This document shows, one piece after another, positions 52,756 to 62,383 of a stretch of 64,000 nt of DNA (position 1 is the first letter of the stretch; the number at the start of each line of letters is the position of its first letter). Location of the stretch: positions 930,001-994,000 of the forward strand of contig NZ_JQNR01000005.1 in the NCBI RefSeq assembly GCF_000745345.1, read 5' to 3'. Both the position numbers and the translations under genes were made by a program. Under the pieces are notes generated by a model. The model did no database searches. It was not told where the DNA came from and saw nothing but the letters and a program-made list of their open reading frames with translations. The DNA comes from Actinacidiphila yeochonensis CN732 (GTDB lineage: Bacteria; Actinomycetota; Actinomycetes; Streptomycetales; Streptomycetaceae).

Positions 52756-54926
52756 ATGAAGGAACGGTTGTCCACCCGGACCGCGGCGTCCGGACGGCCC
52801 GCGCGGGCCGTCCGGCGGCGCCGCCTCGCCGCCTTCGCGGTGGCGCTGGGCGCGCTGCTGGGCCTGCTGCTGGCCGGGGCCGCGCCGGCCTCGGCGCACG
52901 CGGCGCTGATCCGTACCGACCCCGCTGACGGCTCGGTGGTGAAGACGGCGCCCCAGCGGGTCGTCCTCACCTTCTCCGAGGGCGTGCTGCTGTCCGCGGA
53001 CTCGCTGCGGGTGCTCGACCCGCACGGCACCGACCAGGCGGCCGGCGCCCCCGGTCACGCCGCCGGCAAGGACTCCGGGGCCACCGCCACCGTCGCCCTC
53101 AAGCCGGGCCTGGGCGACGGCACGTACACGGTGGCGTGGCGGGCCATCTCGCAGGACAGCCACCCGGTCGCCGGCGCGTTCACCTTCTCCGTCGGCGCGC
53201 CCTCGAAGACGAGCGTCGACCTTTCGGGGGTGTCCGCCGTCGGCGGCAACGCGGCGGCCGTGCTGTACGGGATAGGCCGGTACGTCGCCTACGCCGGGTT
53301 CGCGCTGCTGGTCGGCGCGTCCGTCTTCCTGTCGGTGTGCTGGCCGCGCGGCGCGCTGCTGCGGCCGACGCGGCGGATCGCGGCCGGCGGCTGGGTGGCG
53401 ATGACCGCCTCGACGATCGCGCTCCTCCTGCTGCGCGGCCCCTACGCCGACGGCAAGGGGCTCGGGGAGGTCCTGGACACCGGCGTCATGCGCCAGCAGC
53501 TGGAGACCCGGCCGGGTGCCGCGCTGCTCTCCCGGCTGCTGCTGCTCGCCGCGGCGGCGGTCTTCCTCGCGGTGCTCTTCGGCTCCTACGCCCGCCGGGA
53601 GGACCCCGAGGAACGGGCGGACCTCGCCTGGGGGCTGGGCATCGGCGGCACCGTGGTCGCGGTCGGCCTCGCGGCCACCTGGGCGATGGCCGAGCACGCC
53701 TCGGTGGGCGTCCAGCACCAGGTCGCCATGCCGGTCGACGTCGTGCACCTGCTGTCCATGGCGGTCTGGCTCGGCGGCCTCGTCACCCTCCTCACGGCCC
53801 TCTGGGCGCCGTCGGCGGCGGACCGGCCCATCGAACCCTTCGCGGTACGGCGGTTCTCACTGCTCGCGCTGGCCTCGGTCACCCTGCTGGTGGGCACGGG
53901 CGTCTACCAGGCGTGGCGGCAGATGGGCAGTTGGAAGGCGTTCACCGGCACCTCGTACGGGAAGCTGCTGCTGGTCAAGATCGGCCTGGTGTGCGTACTG
54001 GTCGGGGCGGCGTGGGTCTCACGGCGCTGGACAGCGCGGCTGGGCCAGGCACCGACGGCGACGGCGACAGCGACGGCACCGCAGGCTTCGGCCCAGGTCC
54101 CGGAGCAGCCGACGGGGTCGGAGTCGGGGGCAGCCGCGCGGGCGGGGGAGGACGCCGACCCGCCGGCGAGCGACGGTGTGAAGGCCGCCACCGGGCAGTC
54201 GGCGGCGTCGGACACCGCTGGACCGGCTGGAGCTGCCGGTCCGGCCGCTTCCTCCGGTCCCGCCGGTCTCGCTGGTCCCGCCGGCTCCGCGCTCGCGGGC
54301 CCGGGGGAGCGGCCGGGGGTGTCGACGCGGGCCGGGCCGCCCAGCTGCGGCGCCAGCAGGCCGCCCGGACCGCCGCGCGCGCCCGGAAGGCCCTCACCGC
54401 CGACCCGGCCCGGTCCGGCCTGCGGCGCTCGGTGCTCGCCGAGGCCGGGGTGGCCGTGGCGCTGCTGGCCGTCACCACAGTGCTGTCCGGCTCGCAGCCG
54501 GGCCGGGCGGCGGAGGAGCAGAAGGGGCTGGCCGCCGCGCCGGCCGCGTCCTCGCCGGGGTCGGCCCCGGCTGCCCCGCGCGAGGTGGCCGTCACCGTCC
54601 CGTACGACACGGGTGGTGTGAACGGCAAGGGCGTGGCCGGTGTCACGCTGGCTCCGGCCGGTGCGAGCGCCGCCAACGCGGTACACCTGCTCCTGACGGA
54701 CGACTCCGGCAACCCCGTCGACGTACCAGAGGTGCGGGTGGCGTTCACACTGCCCGCCCAGCACCTGGGACCCATCCCGGTCACCCTGACCCGGGTGGAC
54801 AAGGGGCACTGGACGGCGGCCTCGGTCCGGCTGCCGCTGGCCGGCACCTGGCAGATGGCGGTGACCGTACGGACCTCGGACTTCGACGAGGTGACGGTGG
54901 ACCGGAACGTGAAGGTCGGCCCGTGA
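52756..54926 (+). pseudogene. CopC-CopD fusion copper import protein, one frameshift
   Basis: The ATG at 52756 begins with a signal peptide and a CopC domain whose mature N-terminal His is in ASAHAALIRTDPADG (copper ligand). A second His follows in SQDSHPVAGAFTF. It continues as a CopD-like eight-helix domain and, after a Gly/Ala/Ser linker, a final helix and a beta domain (VTVPYDTGGVNGKGVAGVTLAP). The frame is lost in the G run at 54315-54319; one added G gives 723 aa ending VDRNVKVGP. I infer sequencing error because the part beyond is well-formed. Transports or relays copper across the membrane within this cluster. Confidence 0.9.
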
Positions 54927-55077
54927 CCTGGGCGGCCCGGTGGGCACCGGGCACGGTCCCCGGTGGCGGGCCGGGAACGGCGGAGCGGCGCGGGGACCCC
55001 CGGGGCGCGGTGGAACCCGGGGAACCCGGGATGCGGACCCGGGATGCGGCCCCGGAATCGGACAGGGAGAACGGCAC

Positions 55078-56658
55078 GTGAGCAGCACCAGGAAGGGCGC
55101 GGCTGCCAGGGCCCCCAGGGCGGCGGAGCGTCCTGGGACGGCCGGAGCCACCGAGGCGACGGCGGCGGCCGGGGACGAGATCGCGGCCGGAGGGGCGGAG
55201 GGGGCTCACGGGTCGCGGGGCCGCGTCCGGAAGGGCCGATCCGGCTCCCTGGGAGGCCGGTCGCGCGTCCTAGGGGGCCAGGTGGGCTCCCTAGGAGGGC
55301 AGTCGGGCCCCCCGGAGGGTCGGGCGGACGCCCCGGACGGCGAACCCGGCACCCTGGGAAGCCGATCGGGCGCCCCGGCGCGCGAGCCGGCTTCCGGGGA
55401 GGGCCAGGAGGCCGTCCGAGGCCGCGGCGGCCCGGTCGTCACCCGCCGCCGGCTGATCGGCACCGCGGGGGCCGCCGGAGCCGCCGGGCTGGTCGTAGGC
55501 GGCGGGGCGGGCGTCGCGGCGGCGGCCGTGGCGCGGGACGAGCCCACCGCCCTGGCCTCGGTCGGCCGCGCGCACATCCCGTTCCAGGGCCCGCGGCAGG
55601 CCGGCATCGTGGAACCGGCCCAGGCCCGCGGCCATCTGGCCGCCTTCGACCTCGCGGCCGGCTCCGACCGGCGGGCCGCCGCCGCGCTGCTGCGGCGCTG
55701 GTCGGACGCGGTACGGGAGATGACCGCGGCCCGCCCGGCCACCCCGGCCGCCTACGACGACCAGGTCGCCGACGACGCCGGGCCGTCCTCCCTCACGGTG
55801 ACCTTCGGCTTCGGGCGCGGCTTCTTCACCCGTACGGGTCTGACGGCCCAACTCCCTGACGCGCTGGCACCGCTGCCGCACTTCCCCTCCGACGCGCTCG
55901 ACTCCGCCCGCAGCGACGGCGACCTATGGGTGCAGATCGGGGCGGACGACGCCCTGGTCGCGTTCCACGCGCTGCGGGTGCTCCAGAAGGCCGCAGGCGA
56001 CACGGCCCGCGTGCGCTGGCAGATGAACGGCTTCAACCGCACCCCCGGCGCCACCGACCGCCCGCGCACGGTCCGCAACCTCATGGGCCAGATCGACGGC
56101 ACCAACAACCCCAAGCCGTCGGACGCCGACTTCGACAAGCGGATCTTCGTACCGTCGCACGGCTCCCCCGCCTGGATGGCGGGCGGCTCGTACGCCGTCT
56201 TCCGCCGGATCAGGATGCTGCTGGACTCCTGGGACCACCTCTCCGTGGCCGCCCAGGAGCGGGTCATCGGACGCCGCAAGTCCGACGGCGCCCCGCTCTC
56301 CGGCGGCACCGAGACCACACCGGCGCAACTGGACGCGTTCAACCCGGACGGGTCCCTGGCCATCGCGGGGGACGCGCACATCCGGCTCGCGGCGCCGGCG
56401 TCCAACAGCGGCGCTGCCATGCTGCGCCGGGCGTTCTCGTACCACGACGGCATCTCCGCGGACGGCACACCGGACGCCGGCCTGCTCTTCGTGGCCTGGC
56501 AGGCCGATCCGATGACCGGCTTCGTCCCCGTGCAGCGCAAGCTGGACGGCGGCGACGGCCTGTCCCGGTTCCTGCGCCACGAGGCCAGCGGGCTCTTCGC
56601 GGTGCCCCCCGGCCCCGGCCCCGGCGAGTACGTCGGCCAGCGCCTCCTGGAGGGCTGA
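55078..56658 (+). CDS. dtpA: Dye-decolourising (Dyp-type) heme peroxidase, DtpA-like
   Basis: GTG start at 55078 with AGGGAGA; 526 aa. The catalytic fold shows the GxxDG motif in MGQIDGTNNPK, the proximal heme His in GDAHIRLAAP, and the conserved Arg in MLRRAFSYHDG. A Tat motif TRRRLIGTAGAAG is present, but near residue 123, after a long Gly/Ser/Arg-rich repeat extension. Either translation starts later (no clear internal start) or the extension is real. In S. lividans DtpA works with Sco and ECuC in copper-dependent development. Gene order here is the same. Confidence 0.93.
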   Translation: MSSTRKGAAARAPRAAERPGTAGATEATAAAGDEIAAGGAEGAHGSRGRVRKGRSGSLGGRSRVLGGQVGSLGGQSGPPEGRADAPDGEPGTLGSRSGAPAREPASGEGQEAVRGRGGPVVTRRRLIGTAGAAGAAGLVVGGGAGVAAAAVARDEPTALASVGRAHIPFQGPRQAGIVEPAQARGHLAAFDLAAGSDRRAAAALLRRWSDAVREMTAARPATPAAYDDQVADDAGPSSLTVTFGFGRGFFTRTGLTAQLPDALAPLPHFPSDALDSARSDGDLWVQIGADDALVAFHALRVLQKAAGDTARVRWQMNGFNRTPGATDRPRTVRNLMGQIDGTNNPKPSDADFDKRIFVPSHGSPAWMAGGSYAVFRRIRMLLDSWDHLSVAAQERVIGRRKSDGAPLSGGTETTPAQLDAFNPDGSLAIAGDAHIRLAAPASNSGAAMLRRAFSYHDGISADGTPDAGLLFVAWQADPMTGFVPVQRKLDGGDGLSRFLRHEASGLFAVPPGPGPGEYVGQRLLEG

Positions 56659-56759
56659 GGTGCGGGAGCCCGGCCGGCGAGCCCGCCGGTCTCACCCTCC
56701 GTACCCGCGTACGGGCGGACAGGTACGGCGTGCCGCCGCTGGGCCGATAGGCTGACGGC

Positions 56760-57689
56760 ATGTCATCGGCGAGCCGCTACACCTACCTGGGGCCTGAGGG
56801 CACCTTCACCGAGGCCGCGTTGCGCACCCTGCCGGAGGCGGCCACGCGCGAGCTGGTCCCGATGGTGTCGGTGCCGGCCGCGCTGGACGCGGTACGCGGC
56901 GGTGAGGCGGCGGCCGCCCTGGTGCCGATCGAGAACTCCGTGGAGGGCGGGATCACCACCACCCTCGACGAGTTGGCGTTCGGGCCGCCCCTGATGATCT
57001 ACCGCGAGGTGCTGCTGCCGATCGCCTTCGCGCTGCTGGTGCGCCCCGGCACCGCCCTGCCGGACGTCAAGACGGTGACCGGGCACCCGGCGGCCCAGGC
57101 GCAGGTGCGCCAGTGGCTCTCCGAGCACCTGCCGAACGCGGCGTGGGAGTCCTCCGCCTCCAACGCCGACGGCGCCCGCCTCGTGCAGGAGGGCCGCTAC
57201 GACGGCGCCTTCGCGGGAGAGTTCGCGGCGCCCACCTACGGGCTGGTACCACTGGCCACCGACATCCACGACGCCTCGAACGCCACCACCCGCTTCGTCC
57301 TGGTCGGCCGCCCCGCGCGGTTGGCGGCGCCGACCGGGGCGGACAAGACCACCGCGGTGTTCTGGCTCCGCGACAACCACCCGGGCGCGCTACTCGACCT
57401 GCTCCAGGAGTTCGCCGTCCGCGGGGTGAACCTGATGCGCATCGAGTCCCGGCCCACCGGTGAGGGCCTGGGCCAGTACTGCTTCTCGGTGGACGCCGAC
57501 GGGCACCTCACCGACCGGCGCGTCGGCGAGAGCCTGATGGGGCTGCACCGGCGCTGCCTCAGGGTGCGGTTCCTCGGCTCCTATCCGCGGGCCGGCGGGG
57601 AGGTGTCGGTCCCGCCGCGGGGCGCCGGGGACGCGGAGTTCAACGACGCCACGGACTGGCTGAACCGCGCCCTCGACGGACGCGTCTGA
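56760..57689 (+). CDS. pheA: Prephenate dehydratase
   Basis: Converts prephenate to phenylpyruvate in phenylalanine synthesis. 309 aa, MSSASRYTYLGPEGTFTEAAL. Catalytic-domain motifs: VPIENSVEGGITTTLDELAF (~58-77), VTGHPAAQAQ, and SNATTRFVLVGRPA with the catalytic Thr (~180). The C-terminal ACT domain (GALLDLLQEFAVRGVNLMRIESRPTG) gives feedback control by phenylalanine. TAGGCT 6 bases before the ATG indicates a leaderless mRNA. It is a stand-alone enzyme with no chorismate mutase domain, as in other actinobacteria. Confidence 0.97.
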   Translation: MSSASRYTYLGPEGTFTEAALRTLPEAATRELVPMVSVPAALDAVRGGEAAAALVPIENSVEGGITTTLDELAFGPPLMIYREVLLPIAFALLVRPGTALPDVKTVTGHPAAQAQVRQWLSEHLPNAAWESSASNADGARLVQEGRYDGAFAGEFAAPTYGLVPLATDIHDASNATTRFVLVGRPARLAAPTGADKTTAVFWLRDNHPGALLDLLQEFAVRGVNLMRIESRPTGEGLGQYCFSVDADGHLTDRRVGESLMGLHRRCLRVRFLGSYPRAGGEVSVPPRGAGDAEFNDATDWLNRALDGRV

Positions 57690-57859
57690 CCGCGTCCGGG
57701 GCCGCGGGAACCGGCGGAGCCGCCCCCTCCGGCCGGCAACCGGCGGCATCTGTGCGGGTGTTGCCGTCCCAGACGGCGCCGTCCGCAGCGCGTCACGGGC
57801 CCGCAACCCCGCAGCGGCCCCACGTCCACCAAGGCGCCGCCGACCTGCCATGTTCGCCT

Positions 57860-58254
57860 TTGTCCACCGGGTTATCCACAGGCTGGACGGCCGGCCTGTG
57901 GGTAACTGGGGACAAGTCGACAGTGGGCCGCGGTCTCGAAGGTGAAAAAATCGACAAACCGGCACACAGGCACCAGCTCGCCCCGGAGCACCCCAGGAGG
58001 CCCCTCGTCACCCCAATTCCCCCGCACCATACCCTCGAGTGAAGCGATCTCACTCGAAAGTGAGTGTGGAACGGGTTTGGACGGGGAATCCATGCCCGTT
58101 CACTCTCCAGCGGAAATGATCACCCCGGTTCTCCACAGATCTTCCCCACACCCTGTGGACAACGGACGTGAATTCCGCCTCACCCTGTGGATAACCCGGC
58201 GCCGGACGGCCTCGCGACCGCCTCGGCCCGCGTCGCCAACTCGGTTTCTCCACA
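57860..58254. promoter_or_regulatory. Cluster of DnaA-box-like 9-mers upstream of serS
   Basis: Within the 727-base gap 57690-58416 there are three perfect boxes: TTATCCACA 57872-57880, TTGTCCACA inverted 58154-58162, TTATCCACA inverted 58186-58194. Six near matches lie at 57860, 57897, 57907, 58129, 58142 and 58246. No gene is supported in the gap, which is lower in GC around 57930-58080. DnaA-box clusters outside oriC are known in Streptomyces coelicolor. Confidence 0.7.
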
Positions 58255-58416
58255 AGCCCGGTGACCCCGGGAGAGGGAGCGCCGGAATGCCGTTGACGAC
58301 CGAACTTACCCTTCGTTTCCCTCCTTTCCTCGGCTATTGCGTCGTAAGGGGCATAGCGGGCACCGCCCGCGGGTAATTCGTCATGTCCGGCGTCACCGAC
58401 CGGTAGCCTGGGCCCT

Positions 58417-59703
58417 GTGATCGACCTTCGCCTGCTTCGTGAGGACCCGGACCGCGTGCGTGCTTCCCAGCGCGCCCGAGGAGAGGACGTCGCCCTCGTC
58501 GACGAGCTGCTGTCCGCCGACGAACGGCGCAGGTCCGCCATCTCCCGCTTCGACGAGCTGCGCGCCGAGCAGCGGCAGCTCGGCAAGCAGATCCCCAAGG
58601 CGCAGGGGGAGGAGAAGACCGCGCTGCTGGCCCGCACCAAGGAGCTGGCCGAGGCCGTCAAGTCCGCCGACACCGAGCAGCAGCGGGCCGCCGACGACGC
58701 GCAGCAGCTCCTGCTCCGGCTGGGCAACCTGGTCCACCCCGACGCCCCGGTGGGCGGCGAGGAGGACTTCGTCGTCCTGGAGCAGATCGGCACCCCGCGC
58801 GACTTCGCCGCCGAGGGCTTCACCCCCAGGGACCACCTGGAGCTGGGCGAGATGCTCGGCGCCATCGACACCGAGCGCGGCGCCAAGGTCTCCGGCTCCC
58901 GCTTCTACTACCTCACCGGGATCGGCGCGCTGCTGGAGCTGGCCCTGGTCAACGCGGCGATCGCGCAGGCCACGGCGGCCGGCTTCACCCCCATGCTCAC
59001 GCCCAACCTCGTGCGCCCGGCGGCCATGGCCGGCACCGGCTACCTCGGCCAGGTCGAGGACGACGTCTACCGCCTGGAGAAGGACGACCTCTACCTGGTC
59101 GGTACCTCGGAAGTGCCGCTCGCGGCCTACCACATGGACGAGATCATCGAGGCGCCCCAGCTGCCGCTGCGGTACGCCGGCTTCTCCTCCTGCTACCGCC
59201 GCGAGGCCGGCTCCTACGGCAAGGACACCCGCGGCATCTTCCGGGTGCACCAGTTCGACAAGGTGGAGATGTTCGTCTACACCACGCCGGAGGAGGCGGA
59301 GGCCGAGCACCAGCGGCTGCTCGCCTGGGAGAAGCAGTGGCTCAGCTCGCTGGAGCTGCCCTTCCAGGTGATCGAGCTGGCCTCGGGCGACCTCGGCTCC
59401 TCGGCGTCCCGGAAGTTCGACTGCGAGGCGTGGGTCCCCACCCAGGGCAAGTACCGGGAGCTCACCTCCACCTCGAACACCACCCAGTTCCAGGCGCGGC
59501 GGCTGAACATCCGGCTCCGCGACAAGGAGGGCACCCGCCCCCTGGCCACCCTCAACGGCACCCTGTGCGCGGTCACCCGCACCATCGTCGCGCTGCTGGA
59601 GAACCACCAGCAGGCGGACGGCTCGGTCCGGGTGCCCGAGGTGCTCCGGCCCTACCTCGGCGGCCGGGAGGTCCTGGAGCCCGTCGCGGCAAGCCGCGCG
59701 TGA
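58417..59703 (+). CDS. serS: Serine--tRNA ligase
   Basis: Charges serine tRNAs, three of which lie in this window. The 428-aa class II enzyme begins [20 protein letters not shown]. It has the N-terminal coiled-coil arm (~30-105), motif 1 region ([15 protein letters not shown]), [16 protein letters not shown], motif 2 [19 protein letters not shown] and motif 3 [23 protein letters not shown] start with TAGCCT 7 bases upstream and no Shine-Dalgarno, so probably leaderless. I looked for a T-box leader and found none. The TGA overlaps the next GTG (GTGA). Confidence 0.98.
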   Translation: MIDLRLLREDPDRVRASQRARGEDVALVDELLSADERRRSAISRFDELRAEQRQLGKQIPKAQGEEKTALLARTKELAEAVKSADTEQQRAADDAQQLLLRLGNLVHPDAPVGGEEDFVVLEQIGTPRDFAAEGFTPRDHLELGEMLGAIDTERGAKVSGSRFYYLTGIGALLELALVNAAIAQATAAGFTPMLTPNLVRPAAMAGTGYLGQVEDDVYRLEKDDLYLVGTSEVPLAAYHMDEIIEAPQLPLRYAGFSSCYRREAGSYGKDTRGIFRVHQFDKVEMFVYTTPEEAEAEHQRLLAWEKQWLSSLELPFQVIELASGDLGSSASRKFDCEAWVPTQGKYRELTSTSNTTQFQARRLNIRLRDKEGTRPLATLNGTLCAVTRTIVALLENHQQADGSVRVPEVLRPYLGGREVLEPVAASRA

Positions 59704-60575
59704 CCGCCCCCTCCCGGACCACCGGCGCCGTCCCCGCGCCCGCGGTCCCCGAGAGCCCCGTCACCGGCGCGCCGCCCTACCGGCTCGTCGCCACCGACCT
59801 CGACGGCACCCTGCTGCGGCATGACGGCAGTGTCTCCGGCCGTACCCGCCGGGCGCTCGCCGCGGCTGTGGCGGCCGGCGCGGTCCACCTCGTGGTCACC
59901 GGGCGGTCGGCGCCCTGGGCTCGCGAGGTCCTCGACACCCTGGAGTACCGCGGGCTGGCCGTCTGCGGCCAGGGCGCACAGCTCTACGACGCCGGGGCCG
60001 ACCGGCTGCTCACCTCGGTGACGCTGGACCGGCGGACGGCCGCGCAGGCGCTGGCGCGGCTCGAAGAGGCGGTCGGACCGGTCGCCGCGGGCGCCAGCCG
60101 GGACGGCATCGCGGGTGAGGTGGTCATCCGCGATGGCTTCTCCCACGCCCACGACGATCTACCGGTCGTCACGGTACGGACGACCGACGAGCTGTGGGCC
60201 GAGCCGGTCAACAAGGTCTACGTCCAGCACTCCGTCCTCGACGACGACGCCCTCGCCCGCGCCGCCCGCGAGGTGGCCGGCGACCTGGTGGCCGTGGTGG
60301 TGTCGGGCCCGCGCATCGTGGAGATGCTGCCGCTGGGCCTGACCAAGGCGACCGGACTGTCACTGGCCGCCCGGCGGCTGGGCGTCACGGCCGCCGAGAC
60401 CATCGCCTTCGGCGACATGCCCAACGACGTGCCGATGCTCCGCTGGGCCGGCCGCGGCGTGGCCATGGCCAACGCCCACCCGGAGCTGATCGCCGTCGCC
60501 GACGAGGTCACCCTCTCCAACACCGAGGACGGCATCGCCGCCGTCCTGGAGCGGGAGTTCGGCTTCTCCGGCTGA
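59700..60575 (+). CDS. HAD-IIB (Cof-type) phosphatase
   Basis: 291 aa from the GTG at 59700 that overlaps the serS stop. HAD motifs: [12 protein letters not shown] (~35), [15 protein letters not shown] the Lys in [28 protein letters not shown]. The C2-type cap places it in the Cof subfamily, which acts on sugar phosphates, FMN or other phosphomonoesters. Translational coupling to serS is by overlap; a functional link is not evident. Confidence 0.93.
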   Translation: MTAPSRTTGAVPAPAVPESPVTGAPPYRLVATDLDGTLLRHDGSVSGRTRRALAAAVAAGAVHLVVTGRSAPWAREVLDTLEYRGLAVCGQGAQLYDAGADRLLTSVTLDRRTAAQALARLEEAVGPVAAGASRDGIAGEVVIRDGFSHAHDDLPVVTVRTTDELWAEPVNKVYVQHSVLDDDALARAAREVAGDLVAVVVSGPRIVEMLPLGLTKATGLSLAARRLGVTAAETIAFGDMPNDVPMLRWAGRGVAMANAHPELIAVADEVTLSNTEDGIAAVLEREFGFSG

Positions 60576-60611
60576 CGCCGCTGACGCCGCTGATCCGGTG
60601 GGACGGTCGGC

Positions 60612-61451
60612 CTACTCGTCGGCGACCGGCTTGAGGACGCGCAGCCGCCGCGCCGCGTACCAGGTGGCCCCGACGGTGACGGCGAGCAGCAGCACCACGG
60701 CCGTCGGCAGGGAGACCGCGGAGCTCACCAGGTCGCCGCGGGCGGCCCGCGCGCCCACGGCGAGCGCCCACTGCTGGACGCTCAGGGTGCGCGCCCCGGG
60801 CACCAGGGAGCCGATCAGGGTCTCCCACACCAGCGCGTAGACCAGCCCGGCGACGACCGCGTGCCGGGTGACGACCGCCAGCAGCAGGAAGACGGCGCTG
60901 TAGGCGACCGAGGCCACGGCGGCCGACACCGCGTACGAGACGGCGAGGTCCTGCCCGTTGCCGTTGAGGACGAACCCGGCCACCAAGGTGGGCACGGCGG
61001 TGGCGGCCAGCGTCAGCGCGACCGCCACCAGCAGCTTCGTGGTGATGATCGTGCCGCGCCGCACCGGCTTGGACAGCAGGTAGACGATGGAGCCGTCCTC
61101 GATCTCCGGCCCGATCGCCCCGGTGCCCACGATGACTCCGGCCAGCGGCACCAGCGGGCTGAGCACGAAGCCGCGCAGCACGTCCTCGGCGGTGCCGTCG
61201 TCGGCGCCGCCGATCGCCCGCACGGCGGCCACGACGACCAGCAGCAGGACGACCAGTGCGCCCAGTGGCAGCGCCCGGCGCCCGAGCAGTCCGCGGGCGG
61301 TGAGGCGGGCGACGGTGGGGTGGTAGAGAGCCGACCGGGAGGCACGCGGCGCTCCCCCGGCGGGGGTCGCGGTCCACGCATCGGCGCGCGGGCCGGCGTC
61401 CCCGCCGGTGCCCACGCGGGTGTTCAGGCGGCTGTTCAGGCGGCTGTTCAT
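60612..61451 (-). CDS. ABC transporter permease
   Basis: Last gene of a leftward operon. Starts: ATG at 61451 with GGGAG 9-10 bases upstream (279 aa), or ATG at 61469, which overlaps the stop of the ATPase gene (ATGA). Six membrane helices (LPLGALVVLLLVVVAAVRAIG, VLSPLVPLAGVIVGTGAIG, LLVAVALTLAATAVPTLVAGFVL and further). The cytoplasmic GPEIEDGSIVYLLSKPVRRG motif is typical of ABC-2 type permeases in regulated export. It pairs with the ATPase immediately upstream; cargo unknown. A 12-bp repeat near 61430-61450 encodes the Asn-Ser-Arg-Leu start. Confidence 0.9.
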   Translation of the reverse strand: MNSRLNSRLNTRVGTGGDAGPRADAWTATPAGGAPRASRSALYHPTVARLTARGLLGRRALPLGALVVLLLVVVAAVRAIGGADDGTAEDVLRGFVLSPLVPLAGVIVGTGAIGPEIEDGSIVYLLSKPVRRGTIITTKLLVAVALTLAATAVPTLVAGFVLNGNGQDLAVSYAVSAAVASVAYSAVFLLLAVVTRHAVVAGLVYALVWETLIGSLVPGARTLSVQQWALAVGARAARGDLVSSAVSLPTAVVLLLAVTVGATWYAARRLRVLKPVADE

Positions 61452-61465
61452 GTGGCTCCGCTCCC

Positions 61466-62383
61466 TCATGCCGTGACCAGGTAGCTGAAGACGCTCTCCA
61501 GCGACTCGTCGGCAGGCGAGACCTCGAAGAGCCGGATGCCCTGGTCACGGGCGATCCGGGGCAGGTGGGCGGTGAATCCGTCGAAGTCGACCGCCCGCAC
61601 GCGCAGACCGCCGCCGGACCGGTCCACCTCGACGCCGGCCGTGGAGGGGTGCGCGATGAGCGCGGCGGCCAGCGCGCGGTCGTCGCTGGAGCGCAGCACG
61701 TAGTGGTGCGGGCGGTCGGTCATCAGCCGGCGAATCCGGCGGAAGTCCCCCGAGGCCGCGTGCCGCCCGGCCACCACCACCTCGATGTGGTGGGCGAGCT
61801 GCTCGACCTCCTCCAGGATGTGGGAGGAGAAGAGCACGGTGCGGCCCTCGGCACCCATCCCCCGCAGCAGCTCCATCAGGTGCAACCGCTGGCGCGGGTC
61901 CATCCCGTTGAACGGCTCGTCCAGCAGCAGCACCGAGGGGTTGTGCACCAGCGCCGAGGCCATCTTGGCCCGCTGCCGCATCCCCTTGCTGTACGTGCCG
62001 ATCCGGCGGTCCTGCGCGTACTCCATCTCCACGGCGGCCAGGGCGCGCCGGGCGGCGGCCCCCGGGTCGGCCAGGCCGTGCAGTTCGGCGTTGGCGAGGA
62101 CGAACTCCCGGGCGGTCAGGAAGTCGTAGACCGCCTCCCGTTCGGGCACGATGCCGATCTCGCGGTACACCTGCTCGTTGCGCCAGACGGGGGCGCCGTC
62201 GAGGGTGACGCTGCCGCTGGAAGGCGCGAGGAACCCGGCCATCATGGCGATCAGGGTGGACTTGCCGGCCCCGTTGGGCCCCAGCAGGCCGGTGACGCCG
62301 GGGCCGACGGCCATGGTGATGTCGTTGACGGCCACCACGTTGCCGAACCAGCGGGACGCGGCCCGCACGTCGAGGACGGTCAC
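61466..62383 (-). CDS. ABC transporter ATP-binding protein
   Basis: 305 aa; the GTG at 62383 overlaps the permease stop (GTGA). Walker A LLGPNGAGKSTL (~40), Q-loop region, signature YSKGMRQRAKM, Walker B VLLLDEPFNGMDP, switch His FSSHILEE. A C-terminal domain of ~80 residues (VDRSGGGLRVRAVDFDGF) follows, as in ABC-2 type ATPases. One of two ATPases in the operon, which alternates ATPase and permease genes. Confidence 0.95.
   Translation of the reverse strand: MTVLDVRAASRWFGNVVAVNDITMAVGPGVTGLLGPNGAGKSTLIAMMAGFLAPSSGSVTLDGAPVWRNEQVYREIGIVPEREAVYDFLTAREFVLANAELHGLADPGAAARRALAAVEMEYAQDRRIGTYSKGMRQRAKMASALVHNPSVLLLDEPFNGMDPRQRLHLMELLRGMGAEGRTVLFSSHILEEVEQLAHHIEVVVAGRHAASGDFRRIRRLMTDRPHHYVLRSSDDRALAAALIAHPSTAGVEVDRSGGGLRVRAVDFDGFTAHLPRIARDQGIRLFEVSPADESLESVFSYLVTA

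Noticed and set aside
57690-58416. Chromosomal replication origin
   Set aside because: DnaA boxes are present, but no dnaA, dnaN, rpmH or rnpA is near, and box number is low for a Streptomyces oriC.
58050-58416. T-box leader for serS
   Set aside because: No specifier stem or T-box sequence found, and the -10 box at 58404 implies a leaderless mRNA.
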